64,000 nucleotides of DNA from Lyophyllum atratum (Eukaryota; Basidiomycota; Agaricomycetes; Agaricales; Lyophyllaceae), in contig JACGCN010000021.1 in NCBI GenBank assembly GCA_014905825.1, positions 1-64,000 of the forward strand, given 5' to 3'. The position numbers were made by a program, and so were the translations under genes. Below are positions 34,481-45,059 of the stretch, in pieces. Positions within the stretch are counted from its first letter, which is position 1; every line of letters starts with the position of its first letter. The notes beneath the pieces are model-generated. The model was not told the DNA's origin. It was given only the letters and a program-made list of their open reading frames with translations, and did no database searches.

Positions 34481-35080
34481 TACATGGTTAAGCGCTGTGA
34501 GTAAATTTTTTGCTTTACGTCTCCTTAGATGTTTCTGACTGAAGTGACGGGTCTATAGGAAAGACTGATCAAGACTGATTCGACGACGTTCGCGGATTAG
34601 ACAGTACATTTGCTGAGCAATGGGTCGCCGGCACCGCAGATGTCATCGGCACTTTATATGGGTGGTACGTCGGCATGTAACACATTGCTCCAATACTAGT
34701 GATCCAATCCGATTTAAGTCTCGCCGCGGCGCTTCATTGCTGGATGAGAAGAGAGGCAGGATAGAGGATGAGGAGAGGAACCCCGGCGAAGAGACTACCA
34801 TTCAATTCGAATACTAGGGCTTGTTTCTGCCCGGGTTTACTTTCCGCATACATTGGCTCACCTGGTATTTTTTGCTTGTGTAGCTAATTTCTCGCAACTG
34901 CTATTGGATTTGGATTCTATGTGTCGCACCTAGAAGTCGGGATGATATGGAGAGATGCGACTTGGATGCGACATAGATGATAGATCCTTTCAGCTAAAAT
35001 GGTATCCTCAATACGCATTCCTGACGTTGACGACTACCACTGTAGACCGCTTGGATGTGTTTATAGTCATCATTCCGCTT
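34481..35080. other. Duplicated spacer between the 2H and F-box fragments
   Basis: This corresponds to 13,420-13,870 in the copy at 11-14 kb, with shared TTTTTTGCTTGTGTAGCTAATT-like and GATGCGACATAGATGATAGATCC stretches. No gene is seen. Confidence 0.55.
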
Positions 35081-35313
35081 ACTCAGATGCTCCTTGGGTT
35101 TTGCGACGAATATGTTCAAGTTGGAGACAAGTCGCGCTCAATGAGCCCCGGCTCTGGAACAATGTCGACATCTCCATCCACGCTGCGAACCCCCAACTCC
35201 ATCTTGTCGACGAATTGTTTCACTCTATCATTCCTCCAACTGGTCCGTTATCAATTCGTATCGGTTGCGATATCTATACACTCTCCGAACTGGCCGCTCA
35301 CCCCAAATCTACC
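35081..35313 (+). pseudogene. Fragment of the large F-box gene
   Basis: About 75 codons reading SDAPWVLRRICSSWRQVALN through HSIIPPTGPLSIRIG, the part just after the F-box of the genes at 14,101 and 25,863. The promoter end, start codon, coiled coil and F-box are deleted: sequence matching about 13,860 runs straight into sequence matching about 14,420. The frame then ends at a stop and the linker repeat follows. Confidence 0.8.
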
Positions 35314-35379
35314 TCAGTATGACCCATGTAATCGTCCATCAACCTCCCAGCGAATCAACCGAACCGTTCGGGCCTGAAA

Positions 35380-35520
35380 TGGGGTTTTTTTTTTCATTCA
35401 GTGAGAGAGCGAAAAGCCTGCAGCCACATGTAACTATCGTGCGTAACTAGTCCACAAATCGTTGCGGAAAGTAAACCGCTGTGAGAAAAGATCTGCCCGT
35501 ATCTAAATATGTGGGAGACG
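35380..35520. repeat. Linker segment L, copy 3
   Basis: It matches 30,765-30,930 as described there, preceded by the common TACCTCAGTATGACCCATGTA. Here it runs into the 3' end of the membrane-protein gene instead of a small F-box gene, so the last bases (GTGGGAGACGGGA) are shared between two unrelated gene ends. Confidence 0.65.
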
Positions 35521-37021
35521 GGAAGTCCAGTTGACGGCCGCATAAGCTCCATCGGGAAGATTCCTCAGAGTGAGGAAAGCTACAAGAAGGAGAGAAATAC
35601 GCGTGAGCATATAGATCGGGACCGATACGATGGAGATGAACTCCATCATGTTGACGACAATGCCGGAAACAGTGTGACCGGCGGAATTATGTAGGGTGGT
35701 TTTGGATATGTAACTTGCGACGGAGTAGATAAAGAGGACGGCGGGAATAGAGGTGATAGTGACTGAGCAAACACGCCAGACGATGAGTTCAGTGTGTGTC
35801 GAAAAGACAAAATGCCAGCCCACACAATGGATGGCACCGAATATCATTCCGATTATGGAACATGCGCCGAACATCACCCCCGAAGTCACATCGGTGTCGA
35901 CAGAATGAAACATGCCGACATATCTGTCCTCTGCCGCCACCGCATAATAGGCAGTTGTGGCCCATCCTGTCATATCATTCAATCTATGAGATGTAAATTT
36001 GATCGCTAGAAGGGGCCACTCTAGGTTGAAAGACAGCGTCGATAACATGCGACGACAAAGTGCTTTCAGTGATATCGCCTTCATCCTTTTTTCGAGCTGT
36101 TGAGAAAACGTAGGCAGTGTAACCCCGGAGTTTCCCCTAGAAAATTTATAGTGCTCTGCAGACGGGTGAGAATACAATGCATAACAATCGCATCTGAGAA
36201 GCTGACCGTCGATTTGAAGCTCGGGCTTGACACGGTGTGGTTCTTCAATAAGATACACAGGAACCGGCGTCCGGACATCGAACGGCTTATCCCACCAGAA
36301 GAAATACATGAAACCGTTCAGCAAGGCCAACGCGGCGGTGATTAACTCCAGTTCCGTAACAACTAGACCCTCGACCCAGCGCTCGGCGCACTGCAAAACG
36401 AACCATCCCGTTTGTCCAATTACAAGGCATTTCGCGACGCCGTCGCTCTTGCTGCGGTCGTTTATCTCCTCCTTCGTGATGTTAGGCATCCTGATCGAGC
36501 CAGAATTGAGCAAATCGTACAGCGTGGCTCTGTACAAGACCTGTCTTGGTGTGGCGCCTTCATACAGCAAGTAGCCACCCATCTGGAAGAAATGACCATG
36601 AGTCGTGCTCCAACCTGTATTGAAAGTGAGATGCGTACATTTCAATATCACTTTTTAACTTCACACCTTCAAATTGTCCAGCAAGTTTCCAAGCTCCAAC
36701 GTACTGCCTCATCGCCCACAAAATCATCAGCTCCGGCGCTAGGACCGTCCATATCATGTATTCGACACGCCGCCAGACCATTCCCCACCACTTTATGTGT
36801 CGCGGTGGAACGTTGGGATGGATGCTGGCCCAGGAGCAAGCGAAAATCGTAGCGAGGCAGCTCCAGATAATGTCCCAGATAGACCGGGTGGTGGGACACG
36901 TGCATGCCGCCAGGGAAGTGGGTGGCTCGATTGTCGTCGATGTGTCTCGGAGTAAGAGTGAGAAAGGGGCGGCGTTTGTCGTACCCCGAGCGAAATGAAG
37001 GATCAATAGAACGAGTAACAT
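35503..37021 (-). CDS. Multi-pass membrane protein of an unnamed Agaricomycete family
   Basis: Two exons: 37,021-36,667 and 36,614-35,503, joined by a 52-bp intron (GTGTGA...ATACAG), giving 488 residues. The N-terminus MLLVLLILHFARGTTNA looks like a signal sequence. Then follow TRSIWDIIWSCLATIFACSW and HIKWWGMVWRRVEYMIWTVLAPELMILWAMRQY. The splice creates GWSTTHGHFFQMGGYLLYEG, and EEINDRSKSD..AKCLVIGQTGWFVLQC and LELITAALALLNGFMYFFWW come next. The C-terminal half has three or four more hydrophobic segments. This layout is that of a large mushroom family with no assigned function. An upstream exon is possible, since an acceptor-like CCGCAG precedes the frame at about 37,050. The gene looks intact. 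Confidence 0.75.
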
Positions 37022-38480
37022 TGAGACGTCGAAAAATTCCTGCGGAAACAAAGGATCTCAAATGCAGGGTTTATTTTCGAGTTGACTTGTGTCGGAAGCA
37101 AGGCATGCGCCAATAGAAGTGTGCATGCCGGTGCATGTGCCCGAAATGGACACGCTGTGCAATGTGCTGTGTGCACAAGTTCAAAGTTGACGACCTCGAG
37201 ACTGCCAGATTTCCTCGATTGTCACGTGCACGGAAGTGTGACACCTTTTTTCGTCCGACTCCCAAGTTCCAGCGCCTCGCTTCCAACTGAACTGATCTCC
37301 CCAGCCATTCGTACAGAGGCCTCCACGGTCCATGGTACTCTCAGACTCTGAGTCTCACTGTAGCGTGAGGGATCGAAAGCGTCAGGTTGGGTTGTTTCGA
37401 GATTCGAAGGTGTGTTGCAATATTCAAGTGTCGTTCAGGTCATCCCATGATGCAACGCACAGGGCGAAGACGAGACGGCGGACTCCACACTTAGCCATTC
37501 AAGCTCGCTACTGTAGAAACTTGCTATCGTAGGGGCTTACGAACTTGAACGCCGGTATCCTTGCGATTGGGATCAATGACAATCATGACCGTTAACTCGC
37601 TTGTTCGTTATAAGGTTCTGTCCAAACCTGCAGTCACACAGGATCTGCTCTGAGCAGTGGTTATTTCTCCCCAAACTTTCATCTCGTTATATTCGGCTTC
37701 CCCATGACATCGAGTATCTCGGCCTTGGATGCTGGATCTTTCCAGAAGATGGTATTCCCCTAGGGCGATCACAGACTCGCGGCGCTCTATCCCCCCAGGG
37801 GACGCACATCCATATCTATGGTGCGTAGTCGTGTCCTTATCGACTCTTCCGATTCCACGTCACGTAGAGATGAAGATGATATGGAATATCCCTACTCCCT
37901 TATACGCGAGGACGACGATTATTTCCCATATCGAACAATGCAAGAATGGAACTCTTGTACACCCCCAAAAGCTTCAATTTTCCACTAGACGTAACGCTGT
38001 TATCCACTTCTGACTGAAACGAGACTGCTTCGACGAACGGTGAAGGTAGGCAGCAGGAAATAGATGCGGAGTTGGGGAGGCTGAGCGCTTACAAGAAAAG
38101 TAAATTCAGTACCCCATTTTCATGTAGGAGATACCTACGTTCCTAAACGAATTACTGATTTCCGCTTTCATACTCGTTATGCTTCATGTGCGCCTTTAGA
38201 ACCAGGTCCGATAACAAATCCATGACCAACGAGTCTGAAAGAACGACCTAGCGTCAGTTTCCTGAGCGCTCCGTACTACTCATGTGCTCCTTCACGTCAT
38301 TAATTGACATCCCTAGCGCCCGTGGAGGAGATTTATAGAACCTGAAATGCGTCTTCTGTCCCCAGTCTCTATCGATAGTCCATCACCATACATCTTTCAA
38401 GTTGCATTGCAAATCGGTACGTCTAGCAACTGTCTCTCACGTCTTGCCAAAGTCGATCATAGATGCGTGCAGCTTATACG
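37022..38480. other. Divergent intergenic region
   Basis: It lies between the membrane-protein gene (minus) and the first EXD-like gene (plus). Short frames on both strands lack recognisable motifs. No gene or repeat is supported. Confidence 0.4.
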
Positions 38481-39484
38481 ATGGCCGATTCCGACATCAA
38501 ATATACTCTGTGCGACAACGAGGACTCCTTGCAGTCGGCGCTTACCACGTTGAAAACCGCCAGCGTCCTTGCATTCGACTGCGAAGGACAGGATCTCGGA
38601 CAGGACGGCGGAAAACTCTCTCTGGTCTCACTTCGCATCATACATCCTCCGTCATCCTCCGCAACCTTCTTGTTTGACGCCGTCAAGATCGCTACGTCGG
38701 CTCTGCGCCCAGTTTTCGATCTCCTGGAATCTAACGAGATCCCGAAAGTCGTTTTCGATGCGCGCATGGATTACAGCTGCCTCTTCCATGACCATGATAT
38801 CCGCCTTCGTAATGTCGTCGATTTACAGCTGGCCGACATTAAATCCTGTGTTATGCGTGGGGAGGGTGAGGATGAGCAGATTCAGCGTCTTCGAGTGTCC
38901 AACACTGTCCAAAGGAATGAGCTGGCCGCCAATCGAGAGCTGTACAAAGCAGTGCACAAACTGAACGGCCTGATGCAGTGCGCTGAGGAGCATCAACTGA
39001 TTACCCCCAAGACCGAAAGTCGTTCATGTATGATCGTTATTCCCCTAAATTACAGTGTGACGATTAACCTTCTTTGCCAGTTACGCACATTAGCTGGATG
39101 AACCGCCCATTACAGGAGTCATATCTCGCTCACGCCGTTCGCGATGTCGAAGTCATCCATCAGCTATACGACTACTTCTCTGAGCATGACTACATTTATG
39201 CCGAGCTCAAGGACGACAGCCAAAAGTACGCCTCGATTTGGGAGGACTTCCGTCCCACGAAGTACGATCGCCACCGTAACAATGGACTGCTTCCGTTGGA
39301 CATCATCAACCGTACTTGGAGCACTGAGACGGGGCAGTGTAAATCGTGCATGAGATACCTGTCAAGGGCGTGCTTCTCCAAGACCAAATGGAACAGCGCG
39401 AAGGATCGGCAGTGTTTCACGTGTCGTGCGGTGTCCGTGCGTACGGCGGGCTACCACGGCAGGTCTAGCTGGGATGACGAGTAG
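38481..39484 (+). CDS. EXD1-like 3'-5' exonuclease-domain protein, copy 1
   Basis: Two exons, 38,481-39,027 and 39,081-39,484, giving 316 residues; the start MADSDIKYTLCD was chosen because the paralogue at 45,060 aligns from it. The DEDD core is visible: exo I LAFDCEGQDLG (Asp and Glu), exo II KVVFDARMDYSCL, exo III AHAVRDVEVIHQLY. At the position four residues before the last Asp, where EXD1/RNase D-type (DEDDy) enzymes carry Tyr, this protein has His. After the domain comes a Cys cluster, CKSC...C...CFTC, that may bind zinc. EXD1 relatives act on or bind RNA; some are inactive. Role here unknown. It is followed by a mobile-type pseudogene and then the paralogue, in the same orientation. 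Confidence 0.75.
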
Positions 39485-40339
39485 GTCGGTAGTCACTCGG
39501 ACTGTGTGTCGGAATTGGAATTTTAGTCCTTCACTATCTTCGCATTCGTGCCCTTTAGTAAACGAGGTCACAAGGACTCTTTCCATGATCATGAGGCCAG
39601 ATCTAGGCTCTCAGTGGATGACTCTAAGGTTCGGGTTTGCGTTGTCTGGCTTCCCCGGATTCTTGACTAAGCCGAAACTCGGCCCAATGAGCCTATCGAA
39701 GTGGATCCGTTTAAACAGCGCTCTCAGTCACACCACCCACGCCCTCCTGCAAACATCCTGTCTCTACATCGCTCCCGCCGACCAGTTCCGAGATCTATTT
39801 ATAGATTGAGGTTATACAACTAGAGCAAGTGCCGACTTCGTCGACGCAACCCTTACTTACCTCATAATAGTGTGGATTACATGCACCTTAAGGGCAAATT
39901 TATACCTAACTACTCCAAGAACTACTCATTCATGTATGATATGTGATGTGTACTATAAGTATTTAAAACGGCCTAGAGACGTATGAATCGGATATACCTA
40001 AGTTTAAACTTGGCGTTGACGCGTGCGCTTGCGTGGCTGCGTTGACTGCACGTTCCCATGGTTTATTGAGGGGGGCATATGGGCTAGTCCAGAGCTAGAG
40101 AATGTAACGGGGAAACTTGGTGACGCGATGAAATCTTGAGCAGGATGAGGCGTGGGATGTATTTACCGGGCGTTGCCGGTTACACGAAAAGTGACAACAA
40201 TTAAGACCCAGCAAGAACCCTTGTAAGCAAGGGAAAGTCATTTGGGTGGAAAAGTTTTGGGAATTTTTGAAATCTATTTATAGAGGTACCCAAAAAATGA
40301 AGAAAACGCGTGACCTCACGTGATTGCGTCGTCTGTACC
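39485..40339. other. Intergenic region upstream of the PHD-finger pseudogene
   Basis: A comparatively AT-rich stretch (about 39,830-40,290) with no coding signal. It may contain the left end of the mobile-type unit, but no terminal repeat could be paired with the right flank near 44.8 kb. Confidence 0.35.
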
Positions 40340-43300
40340 ATTGATTATGTCATGCTCTCATTTCCCAGGATGGACGCGCATAAGCTTGTGAACACGCGCT
40401 ACCGCGGCAGAACCTGCTACTTGTCCTGCGCGATTTTGACACTACAACCCTTTGTCCTTCGTAACCCATCGGGACTTGCTGCCTGCGCTAAGAAGCTCGC
40501 TGCTCAAACATGTCACAATGTCACCATTGTATGTAAGTCTAATACCACATTACTTGGGATGCAGACTAATTGTTGCATAGGTTGGAGGAGGCTCAGCTAC
40601 ACTTGCCAACTGTCTTTCCATAAAACCAACATATGCCACTGGTGTAGTTGAGGTTTCTGCTCACGCTCCTTTCATTCCGCTCACTTCCTTACATAAACCC
40701 ATCAACAGGCTGGGTACCAACTGATGAGCCTTTTGTTGACGTCCTAATTCTGTTGGGCCATCCAATACATGGACAACACCTCCTTGACTAGCTCGTTTTG
40801 ACCATCATCCGTTTCGGCATCCAACGGGTCACTTAGCCAGGCTCGGTAAGACCAAGCCTCTCATGCTCACTGTTGTTCCCAAATAGGCCACGATTGGTGC
40901 GCTTGGTGTGCTGAGCAACAATCATCGGATATACCCTGCACGTCCCGTCCTGATCTCTGGTGACTGTAAGCGTGAGACTGGTCGACAGCATGCTGAAATG
41001 ATTCAAACCCTTCTGGATGGTGTGAACAGCAAATGACCAGCCACAAAGCTTCGCATCATCTCAATCGTGTCTGATGGCGAAACTCGACGAGGATCATCGC
41101 TTGCAATCCTCACGTTCAAGTCTGAATTATCTGATGATTCCAATATCTTCCCCCTTGTTTCGCCTCTTCGTCTGATGAACCGACTCGTGGGCGACGATGA
41201 CATGGTCGCTGACAAGGATTGGAAACACGTATTCAAGCGTTTTTGCAACCTTTTACTTAGAGTCCGCGGCATCGTTATCATGGGCATCAGGATAATGCCC
41301 GCAATCGTTCGGATACACTTGCAGTCTGCTGGGCACTTGTCGGAGCATATCAATTCTGTTTTCAACCCAGAGGATCAACAAGATGTAAAACTCGCTTTTG
41401 ACTTGCTGAAGGACATTTGGTCGCTTCCTGCGGCATCCAGTGCAGCACACAGTCCCGGATACATCAAGGCACGAGAGGCATTGCGAGTACTTGGGAAACT
41501 CCTCTATCACATGGTCTTTCCATACCTCTGTGTCGACTTAACCCTATCAGAGCAGCTCGAGCATCTTAGTGCAGCCATACATCTCGCACTTGCCCTCTAC
41601 CATCAATCCCAGAACAAATTCATTCCAACCCTACTCTACGTTGACCTCGCGATCATGATCAAGAATGTCTTTTTCTGTCTTGCAAAGGCCAAAATTGATG
41701 TGCCAAATGGTTCATTCTGGATCATCCTTTTGGGCACTGACCGCCTCGAATAGCTGTTTGGCGTCCTTCGAACCCGACGCAAACCTCGATGTTCTCCAGA
41801 TCAGTGATCGTATCACCGGAACAACAGAAGTGCTAAATATTTTGGCGCGGTACCCTCGTTGGGATCGTTCCCCTCGTCGCCTAAAGCTTCTAGCCATTAC
41901 TTGTGAGTCTTGAGAACTTCCAGACAGCTCTGATCACATCAAGGCTCCCTCATGGAGAGGCAACACGTACGTCAGAAGTGTTTCTCTTCAGACCTCATGG
42001 AAGCGCGGTCGGCTTCTCATTGAGAAGGAGTGCCTAGGCAATAGCATGGGTAACCCCTGGGTATTTCAGCACCGACCCATACCCATACCCATGGACACCC
42101 ATACCCATAACCCATGTGGGTTTACCCATAAATCTGAGCCTTGATTGGCTCAAGTAGGTCAGGTAGTGCCAAAGATATGATCAAAACGATGAGTTTTGAT
42201 GTTCTTGATCATGTTCTAGCTAGTATCCGTCTATTTGACCAATCCTAGGCCTGTCTAAGGCTTATGTGCAAGCTCATGGGTACAGCAATGCCAACCCATA
42301 CCCATACCCACATGTACCCATACCCACGACCCACCATGGGTTTGAAAACCCATGCTATTCCCTAGGAGTGCCCATTTTTTGCTCAAGAACTCGAAGCTGT
42401 TGACGAGTGCCCCAACGCAGATATCCTTGCACCTTTTGGAGCACTCCTCGTAAATATCCCACTTGATGTGGATGATATAGATGAGAGTCTGGAGGTTCCG
42501 AACACGCTACTGCCGCAGACACATGTTTCTGCCTTAGACTCAAGTGCCGAGAATGATCGGACCAAAGTCGAAGATGCTCTGGCCGAAGACGACGACTCAG
42601 ATGTCTCTCCCCTCCGAGTCAGTACCCCATCACCGACTCACAATGCTGCAGCACCGTTTGACTGTTTCATTCTTGTGGATGGAAAGAAAGTCCTCAAATC
42701 TCGCGCCCTGGCACTTCGGGGTAGATACAACAAGAAAACAAGTTCAACTGACCGACTCAAACGAGTCCAAGAGGTAGAACGGTACTCACAAAAACCTAAT
42801 CCTGATCATGATTCATCAGTTTGGCACGTCAGAATTTGGGTCAAAACCAAGTCTTCTCGGCCACGACCCGATTGCTTCCCTTGTAGCTTGTGACGGTCGT
42901 GTCTGGCTATGCGTTGGCGAAGTTAATAACTTGAAACTAGATTCTCAACCCGTTTATCAAGTTCCTCTCGATGTACTGTGTGAACCGGCAGTCACCATGT
43001 CATTTCAATTTCTCGGCTTCAGACCTACCACATCAGATGACGATCCCACTCTCAAGCTCGATTGGAGATCATTCACGCTCCCAACTGAACAGACATTTTC
43101 CGTGCCTGGGCGACTCGTTCAACCCCTTGACCCCACGTTTTTGACAGCAAACCTGTTCAACATGTTCTATTAGTATATGATGGAAAGCAGCGCAGTGATG
43201 GTGATTGCTGCAACTCTACTTGGAGTGCTCAAGCCCAGTGACCTCCCGAAGCTCCCGACAGTGCAGCGCACAAAGGATTTCCCATACCGTGAACGATCTG

Positions 43301-44757
43301 GTAAGCCACCGGTCATCCAAGTGGACCTCTCATTAATGTTAGGAAAAGCTTGTTTCTTATGTGATGGTGACGGCGACACACTCGAAATCGGCGCCTTGGA
43401 TGTCTGCCCCAGTCGTTCACCCGAAGTCACACTAGATGTCTCGCAACCACAGCGAGTTCTTGCACACATAGGTGCACATATCCTTAATGATTCCAGCGTT
43501 GACCGAACTACAGAACCTTGTGGCTTCTGTCTTTGCCCTTCAGCACTCTGCAGGTTCTTCTTGACAAAGGGCAAAGGTGCTCACGGGAATATCAAGATCG
43601 ACAAGACTCGATCACAGAGCTGCCCTAACATGCTTAATTTCACGTATGCCATCGCGTCCGAGTCAAAACCGTCTTCACCATGCTCCAATGTCCCCATTTC
43701 ATGCCCGCTCTGCCCGAAGACCTCACCTGCCGTGTGGCAATACAACTGGAAGCATCACTTCGCCTCAGCACATCCAGCTGCATCCTTCGCTAACTACAGC
43801 TCAACAGCGGAGCACACCAACTTCGAAAAGTTCGAAATGAAGCGAGTATGGGATGATCGCCGAAATATTGCTGTCAAGCGCGCGAAGAAAGATGTATCAG
43901 TTGCGCATAGTTCTCATGTATCTTTGAGGTACGACAAACATTTCGTAAAGTCTGAATATTAATGTCCAAAACGCAGCGAAGGAGTGACGGTCGACGACGG
44001 AGAGGAGCCGGAATTGGACGCCGCAAGCAACGAGACCCAGAGCGATGTTGACGAGGACCAGGAGCCATTCGGTACGGGTAGACACAAGACAGATGGTGAT
44101 GGCAAATGGCCGCCGGTGGGTGGAGGCGACGAACAGCCGCCGTTGAATCAAGGCATGCAGCCACCGGACGAGTTTCCTTCACCACGAGAAGATGTGAGTT
44201 CAATATCATTAAATGTTCGGATACTCAACGAGGGAACTATTTGCCAGACTTCTGACTCCAATGCTCCTGCTCCGGACACACCTCACCATCCCAACAACGT
44301 AGAAATTTCATCCATATCCCTCCCTGTTCTGGCAACCGTCGGGGAAGCGATGGGAATTGCCCCGTGTGATGTGCGGAATCGAGAGTCATCCCCGAGCCTG
44401 GAACTAGACCATCGTGAATCTGTGACCGAAAATTGCCGTCGCCGCCGCAAGCGAAAAGTACGAGACATCGGAAACCTTCAACAATGTTTATGTGGGGTGA
44501 CGGTGAAAAACGCGAGTGACACGATAGAATGCAAGCGGCTTGGATGCGAAACGGGCATCGTAAGTAGACTTCAACCTCTGCGTGGACCTGGACATACCAT
44601 GACCGTTTTGGTAGTATCATTTGACGTGCGTGGAATTAGAGCAGGCTCCCCGCAATTGGGTCTGCGATGCCTGTTCGTCGTCGTCGGGAGTGGGGAAGGG
44701 AGCAAAAGCGGCTTGACGTGTATGACGCACCAGCCATCGGTGATCGGAATTGCCTAA
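40340..44757 (+). pseudogene. Mobile-type multi-copy Agaricomycete gene with C-terminal PHD finger, broken
   Basis: A long decayed gene read across several frames. Parts in order: GLAACAKKLAAQTC near 40,470, RPVLISGDCKRETGRQHAEM near 40,945, KLRIISIVSDGETRRGSSLA near 41,046, DKDWKHVFKRFCNLLLRVRG near 41,212, LTLSEQLEHLSAAIHLAL near 41,540, FWIILLGTDRLE (stop) near 41,720, DILAPFGALLVNIPLD near 42,420, HNAAAPFDCFILVDGKKVLK near 42,640, GRVWLCVGEVNNLKL near 42,898, and a final CLCGVTVKNASDTIECK near 44,490. The latter joins over an intron (donor GTAAGT, 44,559) to YHLTCVELEQAPRNWVCDAC, completing a PHD finger. Internal stops and frameshifts and a MITE insertion make it non-functional. I know this as a dispersed, repeated protein type in mushrooms, probably element-derived, but cannot name a superfamily. 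Confidence 0.55.
42035..42364. mobile_element. hAT-type MITE, 330 bp
   Basis: The ends are TAGGCAATAGCATGGGT on the left and, reverse-complemented, TAGGGAATAGCATGGGT on the right: 16 of 17 positions match. Both sides are flanked by the exact 8-bp duplication GGAGTGCC (42,027-42,034 and 42,365-42,372). Removing the element restores continuous homology of the host pseudogene across the site. The interior has no reading frame but carries many ACCCAT/ATGGGT hexamers near both ends. TIR plus 8-bp TSD indicates the hAT superfamily, mobilised in trans. Confidence 0.9.
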
Positions 44758-45059
44758 TATGGATGCGTGCCTGATTACGTAGTTAGTTAGTCCAGACCTC
44801 TGGCCTCGAGAAAAAAAGATCGACCCCAGTTCGAAAGCCGGCACCCCCTTGGAAACTGCTGCAATTGCATGAAGCGGGGTCTGCGAAATATATGATTATG
44901 TAATTTGTGGTCTGCACCGAGCTTTGCACACGCAAACCCCCAGATCTAGATCTCGGCCACGCCATGCTCGCAATGGCCCATACTCGCACGTAAGTATTAC
45001 TTGCGATATCTCTCTGGCCTCTTTTTTGAAGGAATTTGAGCCTTCCAGCTTCTATCAAT
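44758..45059. other. Short intergenic region before EXD copy 2
   Basis: It should hold the promoter of the gene at 45,060. No other feature is seen. Confidence 0.4.

Noticed and set aside
36669..37061. A 130-codon alternative minus frame overlapping exon 1 of the membrane protein.
   Set aside because: It lacks the family motifs and does not join in frame to exon 2; the chosen frame does.
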